Assembly (NCBI RefSeq): GCF_031755915.1
Contig: NC_083381.1
Coordinates: forward strand, 4,352,501-4,416,500
Reading direction: 5' to 3'
DNA: 64,000 nucleotides
Source: Ziziphus jujuba
Taxonomy: Eukaryota; Streptophyta; Magnoliopsida; Rosales; Rhamnaceae
Made by a program: the position numbers and the translations under genes. This document shows positions 24,366-36,039 of the stretch, piece after piece. The notes beneath the pieces were generated by a model. It saw nothing but the letters and a program-made list of their open reading frames with translations, did not search any database and was not told where the DNA came from. Position 1 is the first letter of the stretch. Every line of letters starts with the position of its first letter.

Positions 24366-26000
24366 CTCCTCCTTGGCAATTTTGTATGAGACATTGAGAA
24401 GTCCTCTCAATATCTCAAATCTCTTCTTTCCCAATGGCTTGGTGAAGATATCCGCCAAGTTCTCCTCGGAAGTCACATACTCCAACTTCACTTCACCACT
24501 TGCTTCAAATTCCCTTAAGGAATGATACTTGACCGGTATATGCTTGGTCCTCCCATGTTGGACTGGATTTTGTGCAATTGCTATTGCTGAAGTATTGTCA
24601 CACAATATTACCGTGGCTTCCTCTTGCTTCAAGCTCAAGTCCTCCAATAATTTCCTAAGCCAAACACCTTGATTAGCACAACTTGAGCAAGCAATATACT
24701 CGGCTTCCGCGGTGCTTTGTGCAACGGTTTGTTGCTTCTTGGAATTCAATGAGAAAGGACCATTTCCAAGAGTGTAAATGTAGCCCGATGTGCTCTTGCT
24801 ATCATCCAAAGAACCAGCCCAATCACTATCACTATAACCAAGCAAAGCTTCATTCATGCCATCCTTGTACCATATACCAAAATCACTAGTACCTTTCAAA
24901 TACCTTAGGATTCTTTTTGCACAACTAAGATGATTTTGTGATGGACTATGCATAAATCTTGAAAAAACAGCCACACTAAACATGATATCCGGTCTAGTAG
25001 AGCATACATATAAAAGGCTACCAATTAAACTTCTATAGATGGAAGGATTTACCTTTGAAGAATCATCATCCTTCACCAACTTGGTGCCTTCATTCATAGG
25101 TGTGGCAACGCTATTACAATCTTCCATGTCAAACTTCTTGAGCAGCTCCTTCACATAGCTTTCTTGAGATATGAAGATGCCCTTGGATGATTGGACAATT
25201 TCAATTCCAAGAAAGTATTTCATCTCTCCAAGGCTAGACATCTCAAAGTTCAATTCTAGCTCACTTTTGAAATTGCTAACTTCTTTCTCATTACCACCGG
25301 TTACTAGGAGGTCATCAACATAAAGAGAAACCAACACCATGCAACCATGAGTCCTAATATACAATGTAGGCTCATTAGGACTCCTCCTAAATCCATGCTT
25401 TGTCAAAAAACCATCTATCTTGGCATACCATGCCCTAGGAGCTTGTTTAAGGCCATACAAGGCCTTGTGTAGCTTGTATACCTTCTCTTCACTTCCTTTC
25501 TTCACAAAACCTTCGGGTTGCACAACATAGACCTCCTCCTTCAATATTCCATTCAAGAAGGCTGACTTCACATCAAGGTGATATACTTTCCAAGACTTTT
25601 GTGCCGAAATTGCAAGAAGAAATCTTATGGTTTCCATCCTTGCAACCGGTGCAAAAGTCTCTCCATAATCCACACCGGTTTGTTGTGCATATCCTTTGAC
25701 AACAAGCCTTGCCTTGTGCTTATTTATGGACCCATCCAGATTGTACTTGGTCCTAAAGATCCACTTTACCCCAATAGCATTCTTTCCCTTCGGTTTTGTT
25801 ACCAAGCTCCAAGTGTCATTCTTGTTTATCACATCGATTTCATCTTGCATGGCTTGTCTCCACTCTTTTCTTGCCATAGCCTCATGGACATTTATTGGAT
25901 CACTCAATGCCACATTACACCTTTCATAAATCTCATTAAGAGGTCTTGTGCCTCTCACACCATCACCAATCTCCAAATCAGCCCCTATGGAGATTTCTAG
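24360..26000 (-). pseudogene. Copia pol C-terminal part: reverse transcriptase and RNase H
   Basis: About 540 codons are open after an in-frame TAG at 26001-26003. The RVT_2-type RT starts near [20 protein letters not shown], carries [35 protein letters not shown] and the catalytic YVDDLL. It is followed by the copia RNase H with [18 protein letters not shown] and STAEAEYIA, a tail with HIPVKYH and the [11 protein letters not shown] signature. Frame and motifs are intact over the whole segment, so catalytic parts look undamaged. It is separated from gag-integrase only by the stop. As an isolated open frame its first Met is at 25976, but it is part of one polyprotein. Confidence 0.93.
24366..24375 (-). 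other. Copia polypurine tract
   Basis: On the minus strand AAGGAGGAG abuts the LTR start TGTTGAAG. The tract is also coding: it overlaps the last pol codons before the TGA in the LTR. Confidence 0.65.
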
Positions 26001-28018
26001 CTAATTCTCATTATATTCATCATCATGGGCAGCACCTTCATCATTTCCTTGTTCCTCATCATTATCATGAGCTTCAAGCCGATTGTCTTCATCCATACTA
26101 GCCAACTCCTCCTTACTACAAACCCATTTAGCTTCCTCATCAACTTTCACATCTCTACTTATCACAAGTTTCTTGGTTTCCAAGTTATACACTCTATATC
26201 CCTTGGTCACATCACTATAGCCAACCAAAACACCAACTTGTGACCTTTCATCAAGCTTTCCTCTCTTCTCTTGTGGTACTAGGATGTAACAAATGCTTCC
26301 AAATACCCTTAGATGATCAAGAGAAGGCTTATATCCAAACCAAAGCTCAAATGGGGTTTTACTCCTCAAAGACTTGGAGTAAAGCCTATTTTGGATGTAG
26401 ATGGATGTATTAACTCCTTCGGCCCAAAACTTCTTTGGCAAGCCACTTTCAAACAACAAACATCTAGCCATCTCCATGATGGTACGGTTTTTCCTTTCAC
26501 ATACACCATTTTGTTGTGGTGTGTATGGTGTAGTGAATTGATGAACTATACCATGATCCTTACAAAGTTGTTTGAAAGCCTCACTTGTGTATTCCCCACC
26601 ATTGTCCATCCTTAATACCTTTATAGTGCAACCGGATTGATTTTGCACTAACTTCATAAATTCTACAAACTTCTCCAAAGCTTGTGATTTTCTTTCAAGG
26701 AAATACACCCAACACATTCTTGAGTAATCATCAATGAAAGTTATGAAATACTTGCTGCCATTTAAGGATGGAACACTCATAGGACCACAAATATCCGAAT
26801 GTATAAGTCCTAACTTCTCCTTTGATCTCCAAGAACAAGATTGAAATGCTAGCCTAGTATGCTTTCCTTTTTGACACACTTCACACACATGTTCTTGCTT
26901 CTCCACCAATGGCATGTCTCTAACAAGTTCATGTGTGCCTACCAATGACTTAAAGCTAGAATGGCCTAGTCTTTTATGCCAAAGTTGAGAGATGTTCTCA
27001 ACTTTGGTGTTTAATGCAACCGATGCACCATTTTCATCCATATTCAACCTAAAATTCTTGTTCTTCATTCCAACACACATTAATTCATTTCCATGTGGAT
27101 CAACTATAGTGCATGTCATGTTTGAGAAGTGTAATGCATATTTGTTCTCAAGCATTTGACCTACACTAAGTAAGTTCTCACATAAAGAAGGTACATAGAG
27201 AACATCATGGATAGTTTTGATACCTTTGGTGGTGTGTATCACCACATCTCCTTTGCCTTTCACTTCCATCAAGGCTCCATTTCCAATTTTGACTTTGTTG
27301 TGGCTGCTCCTATCCAAGTTTGTGAACCACTCATGCTTGTGAGACATATGGTGTGTTGCTCCACTATCAATGATCCATCCTTCATCATTCTTGATGCTAC
27401 TAAAACAAGTAGCAACAAACAACTCTTCGGATTCACTATCACTTGCATTATCTTTAGCAACATTTGCTTGTTGCTTATCTTTCTTGTTAGCCTTGCATAC
27501 TCTCTCCACATGACCCTTTTGTTGGCATTTATGGCAAAATGCATCCGGCCTCCACCAACACCTTCTTGGATGATGACCTTTCTTCTTGCAATGGTGACAA
27601 GGTTCATAGGACTTCCTCTCGGGTTTGCTAGTTTCACCTTTCTCCTTTATGACCTTAAGCTTGTTCTTCTTTTGATTTTGTGTCTTTTGATGTTGTTTAG
27701 ACACAAATGCAGCCTCCATTGATTCTTCATGTTTAATCCTCCTCCTTTGCTCCGTAGCTTGCAAGGCATTCACCAACTCGGTCAAGGAAATTTCATTTAG
27801 GTTCCTTGACTCCTCCAATGAAGATATCTTAGCTTCAAACTTCTCGGGCAAGGAGACCAACACCTTCTCCACAATCCTTTGGTCACTTAATCTTTCACCT
27901 AGCACCCTAATTTGATTCACCACATTAAGAAGCCTTGTGGTGAACTCCTTAACCGTTTCTTTGTCTTTCATCTTGATAGTCTCAAACTCCCTCCTTAGGT
28001 TAAGGATTTGCATTTGCC
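26001..28018 (-). pseudogene. Copia gag C-terminal part, protease and integrase
   Basis: The open frame runs from the gypsy insertion point to the TAG at 26001-26003. In order it holds the rest of the gag (RQMQILNLRREFETIKMK..., UBN2 type), two zinc knuckles (CHHCKKKGHHPRRC and CHKCQQKGHVERVC), a protease with WIIDSGATHHMS, gag-pre-integrase (LWHKRLGHSS), and an integrase core with HSDICG, RMDNGGE and CERKNRT, giving the D, D, E triad, then an acidic stretch (DEDNRLEAHDNDEEQGNDEG). An apparent start Met at 28082 lies in the inserted gypsy LTR and is an artefact of the junction. Confidence 0.93.
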
Positions 28019-28023
28019 TTGTC
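28019..28023. other. Left target-site duplication TTGTC of family-B gypsy
   Basis: TTGTC precedes TGATGTGATTCC. The same five bases follow TTCGTATCA at 37289-37293. Collapsing one copy restores the copia gag frame across the site. Confidence 0.93.
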
Positions 28024-29186
28024 TGATGTGATTCCGCCCGAGCCCGCTCCACCGATAACCCGCTGGGATGCTGACTCGACACGGATGAAGACTAGGCCAA
28101 CCACAAGAGCTCAAATTAAGAGATTTAAGGGCAACCTGGGAGTATTTATACAGAGGGTAATCAATCTCAACAGATCTTGTCCATACTTGAAGATACAAAG
28201 CCTATTCGAAGCATCCAAGTGGTGGAAGCCGATACGGACCCGGGTGACGGTTTTGGTACATTTTTGGAGTCCAAGAAGCATGAAATGGTTCCAATGCTTT
28301 ATGGGTTCAATACATATGCCTAAGAGGTCATGGAATCAAGTTAAAGTAGCCTCAAATGCAATCAAAAAGGGCTTGTACGGACAGCATCAACAATTTGGCC
28401 GAATTTGCTGTATTGCTTGCTGGCTTTACTGTATTTTACTGTTTTAGCCTTTTCTTATTTTTCCAAGCATGGGCAACGTGTGGGACTTCATATTCAACTT
28501 ATTTGGCATCCTACAAAGCATCTAGAAGCTGATTTGAAGCTCAAAGAGGTCAAAGATTGATCAAAGTCAACTTGATCAAAAAGGCTAGGATTTTTAGTTT
28601 CCTAATTTGTTTTTACTTTTTGTCTTAGGAAACTACCATTACTTTTTGGCTTTTATTTATTTATTTTCTGGAAAAATAAATTTAGGAAGGTTTTTATTTT
28701 ATTCTTTCAAGGTTTTTATTTTATTCTTTCCATTGTAAATTAATTAATTTCTAATTTAATATAAAGGAATTAATTAATCAAACTTAGATTAGGAAAGGAA
28801 GTATAGTTTCAGCCAACTAGGTTTCTTTATGTGTGGTGGCTGGTTTTCTTTTGTTTTTAGGGTTGTATTTCATGGATTTATAGCCTATTTAAAGGCTTAT
28901 TCTTCAATAAGAAAACTTTAAACTTTGATTTGATTAAAAAAATACTTGTGAGATTAATTATCTCTTTGTTTTTTAAGAACACCTAAAACACCATTAGAGA
29001 ATTGGTTGTTTTAGCTTGACTTATCAATAGGTTTTCCATCCCCTATTGTGGCGTCTACATTATACCAAGGTTTCTAACCACAGGTTGGTTAGGGGTTGAG
29101 GTCCATTCCATTAGAAATTGAACTTAATTAAAGATCCGGGCTAATATAATACGGGTTTAGGAGCAGGTCGTCCTAGGTTCGTATCA
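28024..29186 (+). mobile_element. Family-B gypsy 5' LTR, 1,163 bp
   Basis: This LTR runs from TGATGTGATTCCGCCC to TTCGTATCA and is followed by a two-base spacer and PBS. It has the same length as the 3' LTR at 36126-37288, with about 15 substitutions counted by eye (about 1.3%). A frame from the LTR start (to 28447) corresponds to the pol tail that enters the 3' LTR. Confidence 0.95.
28886..28895 (+). promoter_or_regulatory. Candidate TATA box in family-B LTR
   Basis: TATTTAAAGG is the best TATA-like match, followed about 20 bases later by CAATAAGAAAAC, which resembles a poly(A) signal. Both are conserved in the 3' LTR (about 36989) and in the diverged copies near 57770 and 63130. Assignment is inference. 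Confidence 0.35.
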
Positions 29187-29188
29187 TT

Positions 29189-29200
29189 TGGTATCAGAGC
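29189..29200 (+). other. Primer binding site of family-B gypsy
   Basis: TGGTATCAGAGC follows the LTR after TT; it is complementary to the initiator-Met tRNA 3' end. Confidence 0.88.
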
Positions 29201-30330
29201 TAAATTTTGTTCAGGTTTGATCTATCTTTATTTGCTTTATTTGTTTTTGTGTTATTCTGCAATTTTAGCATTAGGTTAAGGTTGCATCCATCCTATACAC
29301 GTTCAGCATCTTAAAAAAAAATTCATTCCTAGTTGATTTAGGATTTCCTAGTTTTATCGTATTTTTGTTTCCTAGTTTGTTGGTTGTCTTTTATCATTGT
29401 TCTTGTTAATTTGGTTTTTGTTGATTTTTCTTTGCTGTTTTAGTCTTAAATATTTGCATTCATATATTCAAAAAAAAAAAAAAAAAGTTTGCAGCAACAT
29501 TTAAAAAAAAAAAAAAAACTGCACATTTTGTTTATTTGGAGGTCACGGGTTTGGTGTTTGTTTTGGAGTTGGAATTGCAATTTTGTTAATTATTCTTGCT
29601 ACTGCAGTTGTTTATGTTCTACGAGTGAAAAAAAAAAAAAAAAAAAGAGGTAAAGCCGAATAAAAAAAAAAAAAAAAAAACAGAAAAATATTTCGGTTTG
29701 TTGGAGTTTGATTTGTTTGCTGGAAATTTGTTGGAGCTGCTGGTTTTTGATTATTTATTCAATATTTGAGTTGCTGGGAAATTATTTTTGCTGCTGGATA
29801 TTTGGATTTTGGGTGTTTAAATTTTTTGGATTAAAATTAGTTAAAGGAATTGATACAAAACTTGAATTACAAGAACAACAACCAACACTTTTCTATATTT
29901 TTGTTCTCTTTGATTCTTGTTCGTATTTGAATTTCTTTTTCTGGAATTTTATTCTTGAACTCATAATCTACTACCATCTGGTGCAGTTTTCAAAAATTCC
30001 AACGTTTTCCCATTATTTTGTGTTTTCTTGTCTAGAAAGCCGAAAAAATTAGGATTTGTTGGATTCTTTCGGTATTGCCTACTTTTTGCTACTGTTTTGT
30101 TGATAAGTTTAATTAAAACATACTAGTGATCTAATTGCTGTTTTGTGGGTGTTTTAATTAGAACTTTGAGATAATTCATTGAGTGGAAAAAGGCAAGAGT
30201 GTGTGAGCTTAAAAGAGGGTAAAAGCCGAAACTAGTGAGCAAACACGAGTATCGAGACCTTGTTTGAGTGAAACACGTGAGGGAGTGAATATTGTGAGGA
30301 TTCATTTTATTTTTGCATTATTTTACTAAC
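29201..30330 (+). other. Untranslated leader of family-B gypsy with A-tracts
   Basis: About 1.1 kb lies between PBS and gag start. It contains at least four A-runs of 15 or more (near 29470, 29502, 29630 and 29662) separated by similar GCAGCAAC/CTGCACATTTTG segments. The second family-B copy has the same arrangement at 63424-64000. Short open frames here (for example 29708-30052) are not supported as genes. Confidence 0.6.
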
Positions 30331-33132
30331 ATGGCAGATTCTAGAATAAGAAGAGGAGATCCACCTTTGAGGATCAATGAGGAAGAGTCCGTAGCATTCC
30401 ATGGCGATGCCCGAGCTACCGGGAGTGGAGACCAAGTGGACATGAGAGCTGTTTTGGAATCAATACAGCGGGTTAGTGCTCAAGTTGAGCATGTAAATCA
30501 AAGAGTGGGAAGACTAGAAGCCTCACAAGGAAGGCCGAATACAAGAAATAGGCAAGAATTCCATGGAGGACGAGGCCGAGGACGAGGAGGTCGTGAGAGG
30601 CCAAGAGAGGAATTTGATGAGGAGCCATTCGACGGCGACTTTGAGGAAGGTATGGACGAAACCTTTGCTGTCCAAGATAGAGCTGGCCATGGGAGATATA
30701 GGAGGGAAGATACAGATGATGATTTGGGAAATATCAAGGTTAATATCCCACCTTTTATGGGTAAAAGTGATCCCGAAGCTTATTTGGAGTGGGAAGAGAA
30801 AATGGAGATGATTTTTGACTGCCACAACTATTCGGAAGGTAAGAAGGTGAAGTTGGCAGCAATGGAGTTTGGCCATTATGCACTCCAATGGTGGACACAT
30901 GAGCAAAGCACCCGAAGGAGAGTTGGTGATGACTTAATTACAACATGGCGACAAATGAAAGGAGCCATGAGGAAGCGGTTTGTGCCATCCCCTTACCATA
31001 GGTTGCTGCATCAAAGGCTTCAATCTTTGTCTCAAGGAAGTAGGTCCGTGGAGGATTATTACAAAGAGATGGAAATGTTAATGATGAGGCTGAATATGAA
31101 TGAGGATAGGGAGGCAACCATGGCAAGATTTCTTGGAGGGTTAAACCGAGACATTGCCAACCAACTTGAATTACAACAATACTTGGAATTGGAGGAGATG
31201 TTGCATGTAGCCATTAAGCTTGAGAACCAATTCAAGAGGAGGGGTGTTAGTACACGGTTTGGAGGAGTTTCTAGCAGTGGAAGGACAAGTTCAAGTGGCT
31301 GGAAAAACAATTCCACTTATGAAAACAAGTTGAAGCCGAAATTAGGAGAAGAATCTACCAACCAGCCAAGAAGGGAGGTCAAGACCGAATCTGTCCAAGC
31401 ACTTAGAGGTGAGATAAAATCTGATCCTAAACCTCAAAAATCCAGAGAAATAATTTGTTTTAAGTGCCAACTAAGAGGACACATAGCCAGCCAATGCCCA
31501 AATAGAATAATCATGGTATTAAAGGGTGATGGTGAGCTGGAATCTGCAAGTGAAGAAAGTGGGGCTGAAACCGAGCAAGAGGAGGATTGCAATGAAGATG
31601 AAGCCGAACCTGTAGATACATCTAATGCTGAGTTGAGCTTGGTTTCAAGGAGAGTACTTGCTGTCTACAAAGATGAAGAGCAGATACAAAGGGAAAACAT
31701 CTTCCACACTCGCTGCGAAATACAAGATAAAATTTGTGGCATGATTATAGATAGTGGGAGTTGTACTAATGTGATAAGTAATCTTGTAGTTGATAAAGTA
31801 GGCTTGAAAACAATCAAACATCCAGAACCTTATAGATTACAATGGCTTAATGATAGTGGTGAGATGAAAGTAAACAAACAAGCCAAAGTAAAATTTAATA
31901 TAGGTAGATATGAGGATGTAGTTTTATGTGATATTGTGCCCATGATTGCTGAACATATACTATTAGGTAGACCATGGCAATTTGATAAAGATGCTACTCA
32001 TTTTGGTCGAGAAAATAGTATTGTTTTCAGGTTTAAAGGAAAGAAGGTCAAGCTGGAACCATTATCTCCTAAAGAGGTTTACAAAGACCAATTACAAATG
32101 CAACAAAGGAGAGAAGCTGAAAAGCTCAAGGAAAAAGCAAGTATGGCACCAACGGCTTCACCATCCTTTCAAGAATGTAAGAATGAGGTTGCTGGTCAAG
32201 GTAAGGTTTCTAAGGCTCATATTGAGTGGAAAGATCAAGGAAAAGCCGAAAGAGAGGGGAAAGAAAGTGGCAAACCCGACAGCTTGGAGAAGGAAGGGAA
32301 ATCGGAAGGTTTGAGCCAATCCAAGGGGGAAAAAGAAAAAGAAAGAAAAGAAAGGTCAAGTAGCAACTTTTATTTGAGTTTAGGGGATATTAATAAGGTT
32401 ATTGAGTGTAAGAAACCTTTGCTGGTCATGATTTATAAAGAAAATTATTTTAATGATCAAACTAACTTTGAAGAACTTGAATTGCGAAATTCAATGATTT
32501 CTCTTTTGAAGGAATTTGGAGATGTCTTCCCAAATGAAATTCCAAGTGGACTACCATCCAATCAAGAGGGACAAGGTGAGCTTGCTGTCCAAGGTAAGTC
32601 TTCTAATACTCAGGTTGTGTGGAAAAATTTTAATAAAACCAAGAGTGAGAATTTTGGTGTAAAAGCCGAGAGTGAGGAAGGTGAGATGGCCGTGAGTGAG
32701 AAAGGAAAAGGAAGACAAGAAAGGAAAAATACAAATTTTTATCTTAGCTTTGGTGATGTTAATAAAGTAATTATGAATAAGAAATCATTGCTGACCATGA
32801 ATTTTAAAGATACTTATTTAAAGATGTCTTTATTGCATAGAAATTTATCTGCATTGTTGAGAGCTTTACTTAGTGGCAATTTGAAAATTTGGAAAATATT
32901 GTTTGCTAACTTTAAAAAGTGTAATTTTTACCATAATAAGCATGTATTTCTAGATTTTGTTGTAATAGTATTTGACCCAGGAGAATTGGTTTGGTTGCAC
33001 TTACAAAAGGAAAGGTTTCCTAATCAAAGAAAGTCAAAGCTCATGCCGCCTATGGATGGACCTTTTCAAGTTTTGGAGCCCAATAACAAGAATGCCTACA
33101 AGCTTGATTTACTAGGTGAGTATAACATGAGT
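30331..33132 (+). CDS. Gag-protease polyprotein with fused RT and integrase remnants (family-B gypsy)
   Basis: A single open frame of about 934 codons starts at MADSRIRRGD. It has an Arg/Gly-rich stretch (GGRGRGRGGRERPRE, about residue 90), a retrotransposon gag domain (about 145-290, LQWWTHEQSTRR, SVEDYYKEME, EDREATMARFLGGLNRDI), a zinc knuckle CFKCQLRGHIASQC (376-389) and an aspartic protease with DSGS at 474 and ILLGRPW. A Lys/Glu-rich linker follows. Then come a piece of the pre-RT region (FGDVFPNEIPSGLP, about 730), a short RT piece (LFANFKKCNFYHNKHVFLDF, about 857) and the post-integrase tail (FDPGELVWLHLQKERFPNQR, about 881). The YxDD and integrase DDE are missing. A module ending NFYLSLGDINKVI occurs twice. 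The frame is broken at its end only by the solo LTR. Chosen start: first Met followed by the typical MADSR-like gag N-terminus; an upstream Met at 30313 is possible. Confidence 0.85.
33128..33132. other. Left target-site duplication TGAGT of family-A solo LTR
   Basis: TGAGT precedes TGTCAGGACCC; TGAGT again follows GTGTTACA at 36035-36039. Removing the insert and one copy restores the gypsy tail frame. Confidence 0.93.
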
Positions 33133-36034
33133 TGTCAGGACCCGTCCAGAATTCCTTCCCCGGAACCCTAGACAAGCCCTGATCCCAAGGAAATACCACC
33201 GAATCTTCCAACGGAAAATCCGGCAGCACCTCCCCTAAGGGATTTACTTACCACAAATTACCTGCACTGAAAACACACTTCTATAAACATCCCCTTATTC
33301 CTCCCACAATACTACAATTTGGTTCCACAAATTTACAGCACTTCAAAATAAATACAGTAATCCAGTGCAAAATAAATACAACAAGAGTGAAAGAAATAGT
33401 ACAACTGCAATAAAGAAGAACAGGTTACTTCACGAAGTAAAACAGCGATGAAGATCAAGTCCGCTCTGGATGAACACCGACAACCTGGTACCTAAAGGAA
33501 CGGAATTTAAGAGTGTGAGATGCTAATCATCTCAGTGAGTGACCCTATCTACTATACAATATAATATCACAGTAATAAGTAGATAGATAATAATTAATTG
33601 GAAATAATAATTTCTCTCAAAACCCTTACAATTCTCTCAGTTGGAAAGGTTCCCCTTTTAAAACCTTTTCACAAAACCCTTTATTCATATTCCCCGAAAA
33701 CCAAGACATCAAATAAATATCCGAACAGTAATAATTAATTTTAATTCCAATACAGCTTTAAAACAATTTATTTTTAAAACACCGTTCCGAAAATCAGTTG
33801 ATGCATCCACTATATACCAGTGGCGCCAACAGTACCCAGTGTCCCAAGGTACCGCCAGACAGGAGGTTATAGAGAGAAACCGGCATACGGTCGCGTGGCG
33901 TCCCACTGCGCCGCTGCTAACCAGGTGTCCCGGCCAAGGGGGGTGGCCTACCCTCATCCGATGGCAACCACAGGACAACCTTATAATATCAACCGCGCGC
34001 TACTCACACCCACCTGCGCGCTAATCACAACCGTGTGCACACTAACCATATCACATATAAACAGAACACCAGTACGTGCACGGTGCATCCAAAAATCATA
34101 AAATCCACATGCTTAAATTATATAACAAATTTCACATTTTTCATAAACATAGCGGGCATAGTCCATCCGCTTGAACTCGGAAATTCTCCGTAATTTCTTT
34201 ATAATCAACACCATAAATTCCATGATTTTCAAATCCACCAACTACCAAAATCCACCAATTCAAATATCCACATTTTCTCAATAGCATAAATAATTCTCGA
34301 AATATAATAATCAAATCTCATAATATTCCATGGGCATATTTTATAAAAATTGAAATCACCAACATAACGAAATATTTTCCTTGAAATATTTGAAAGTCAA
34401 ATCGTGCCCAATTTACCATTAAAACCACACCAATTTCAAAATCCTCAAAACCATAAAATAATTTCACATGGCATAAATTTGTAAAATGCACATTTTCTTA
34501 AATCCAATAAATTCATAAATAATTCCACAATAAATCCAATAAATATTTGGCACATAGAAATTAAATTCCAAATATTTAAATCGCACATAATATATTCACC
34601 AAATAAATTTCCAAAATTAATTTGAAGGTGGGTCACTCACCTGGAGCACGCAATTAACCCATGATCCACTACGGGATCAATTCTACGACTCACCGGTGCT
34701 CCTAGAACAAAATTCACAGACAGTCAAATAAATTAATATTTTATTCGGATAAATAATACCCGGTACCCGGAGGGTCAAAACACAAACGATACCTAGAATT
34801 TACGAGTTATATACCGAATCGAAGCTCGAGTGATGCTGATCATAGATTCGGTCTCAATTTCCGATGATCGTACCCGACGGGGTTTGAATTTCATCGGGAA
34901 GCTTTTCGGATTTCGGCTCCGCAATTCTCCCAAACCGTCGCGAATTGGCGGAAACGGAAGCCGGATTCGGGTTCAGGAGGTCGAACACTGCGGACTGGAG
35001 CTGGTCGGAATTTCGGGTACTCGCCGGAACAGTACTTTCCGACGAACCGTCGTGGTCACCGGCAACCGTCGCCGGCGGCGGCGCGTGCGGTGGCCGTTGG
35101 TGAGGAGAGCAACCCAACGGGACCGGCGGTGAGCAAAACGGAGGTCGGACGGCGGAGAAATCACCGTTTGAAGATTTCCGGCCCCTCGCCGGAAAACGCT
35201 CCGATCCCGGCGCGTCGGTGGTCCGATGGCCGTGATTTTTGGTGGGTCGGCCGGACTTGAGGAGAGGATCAAGGGTGTACGGCGCGTGTGGCCGGAAAAT
35301 GGCCGAAAAAGGGTCGATTTGCGGTGGCCGGCGGTGGAGGGGAAAAACTCGCCGCCGAATTTCGGAGCTCCGATCCGGGCGCGTCCGGCGGCCGTTTACT
35401 GTGAAATTTGGAGGTTTTACCGGAAATGAGGAGGGCAATCTGGCTGGCCGGCGCGTGTATAGTAACTCGGCCGGAACAGTGCAAAAATTCCGGTGGCCGG
35501 CGGTCCTCTCTCTCTCTCTTTCTCTCTCTTCCCCGAGAGTTTTACCAAATAAAAACCCTTGTGTGACACTGTTCATACCACGTGGACCAATCAGAAGCTG
35601 ACACGTGGTGTTTCACTGTTCACCGACCCAAAAACATTAAAATAATACGGTATCGGTAAACTTCAAACGTCCATAACTTTTTAACCGGATGTCCGTTTTT
35701 AGCGTGCCGCTAGTCTGTGAACTCGTATCGACGAGCACTTCACAACCACACACGAGTCAAAGCTCAATTCCCCATAAACAAAAAGTCAACTCCGACACCC
35801 CTTGGACAATTTGGACTGCAACTTGTTTCGTCCATAACTATCAAACCGTAGCTCTGTTTCCGACGTGCTACCAGTCTACGAACTCAGGGCATCGTGTACT
35901 TCGCCACGGTACCCTGGTCAACTCGAAATTCCCACCGAGTCAAAAAGTCAACTTTTGATCCCTTGGTCAACGGTCAACGATCAACCTCGGTCAACGTGCA
36001 CGGATTCCGGTGCGATTCGGGACGGGGTGTTACA
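33133..36034 (-). mobile_element. Family-A solo LTR, 2,902 bp, inside the gypsy pol tail
   Basis: It runs from TGTCAGGACCCG to CGGGGTGTTACA with no interior or second LTR, flanked by perfect TGAGT duplications. This is the expected product of LTR-LTR recombination of a complete element. Orientation is minus by comparison with the PPT/PBS-bounded copies. It has a strikingly CG-rich part at 34,900-35,500 where frames on both strands are open (for example minus 34854-35576). These look like composition effects of CCGG-rich sequence, not genes. Several CACGTGG cores lie near 35,575-35,605. Confidence 0.93.
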
Positions 36035-36039
36035 TGAGT

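Noticed and set aside
25578..27722. Plus-strand frames of 70-171 codons opposite the copia gag-pol
   Set aside because: These are antisense shadows of a conserved minus-strand coding region.
34830..35601. Several overlapping frames up to 240 codons on both strands in the solo LTR
   Set aside because: CG-rich composition lowers stop frequency in all frames; proteins are Arg/Pro-rich without motif, and the region is inside an LTR.
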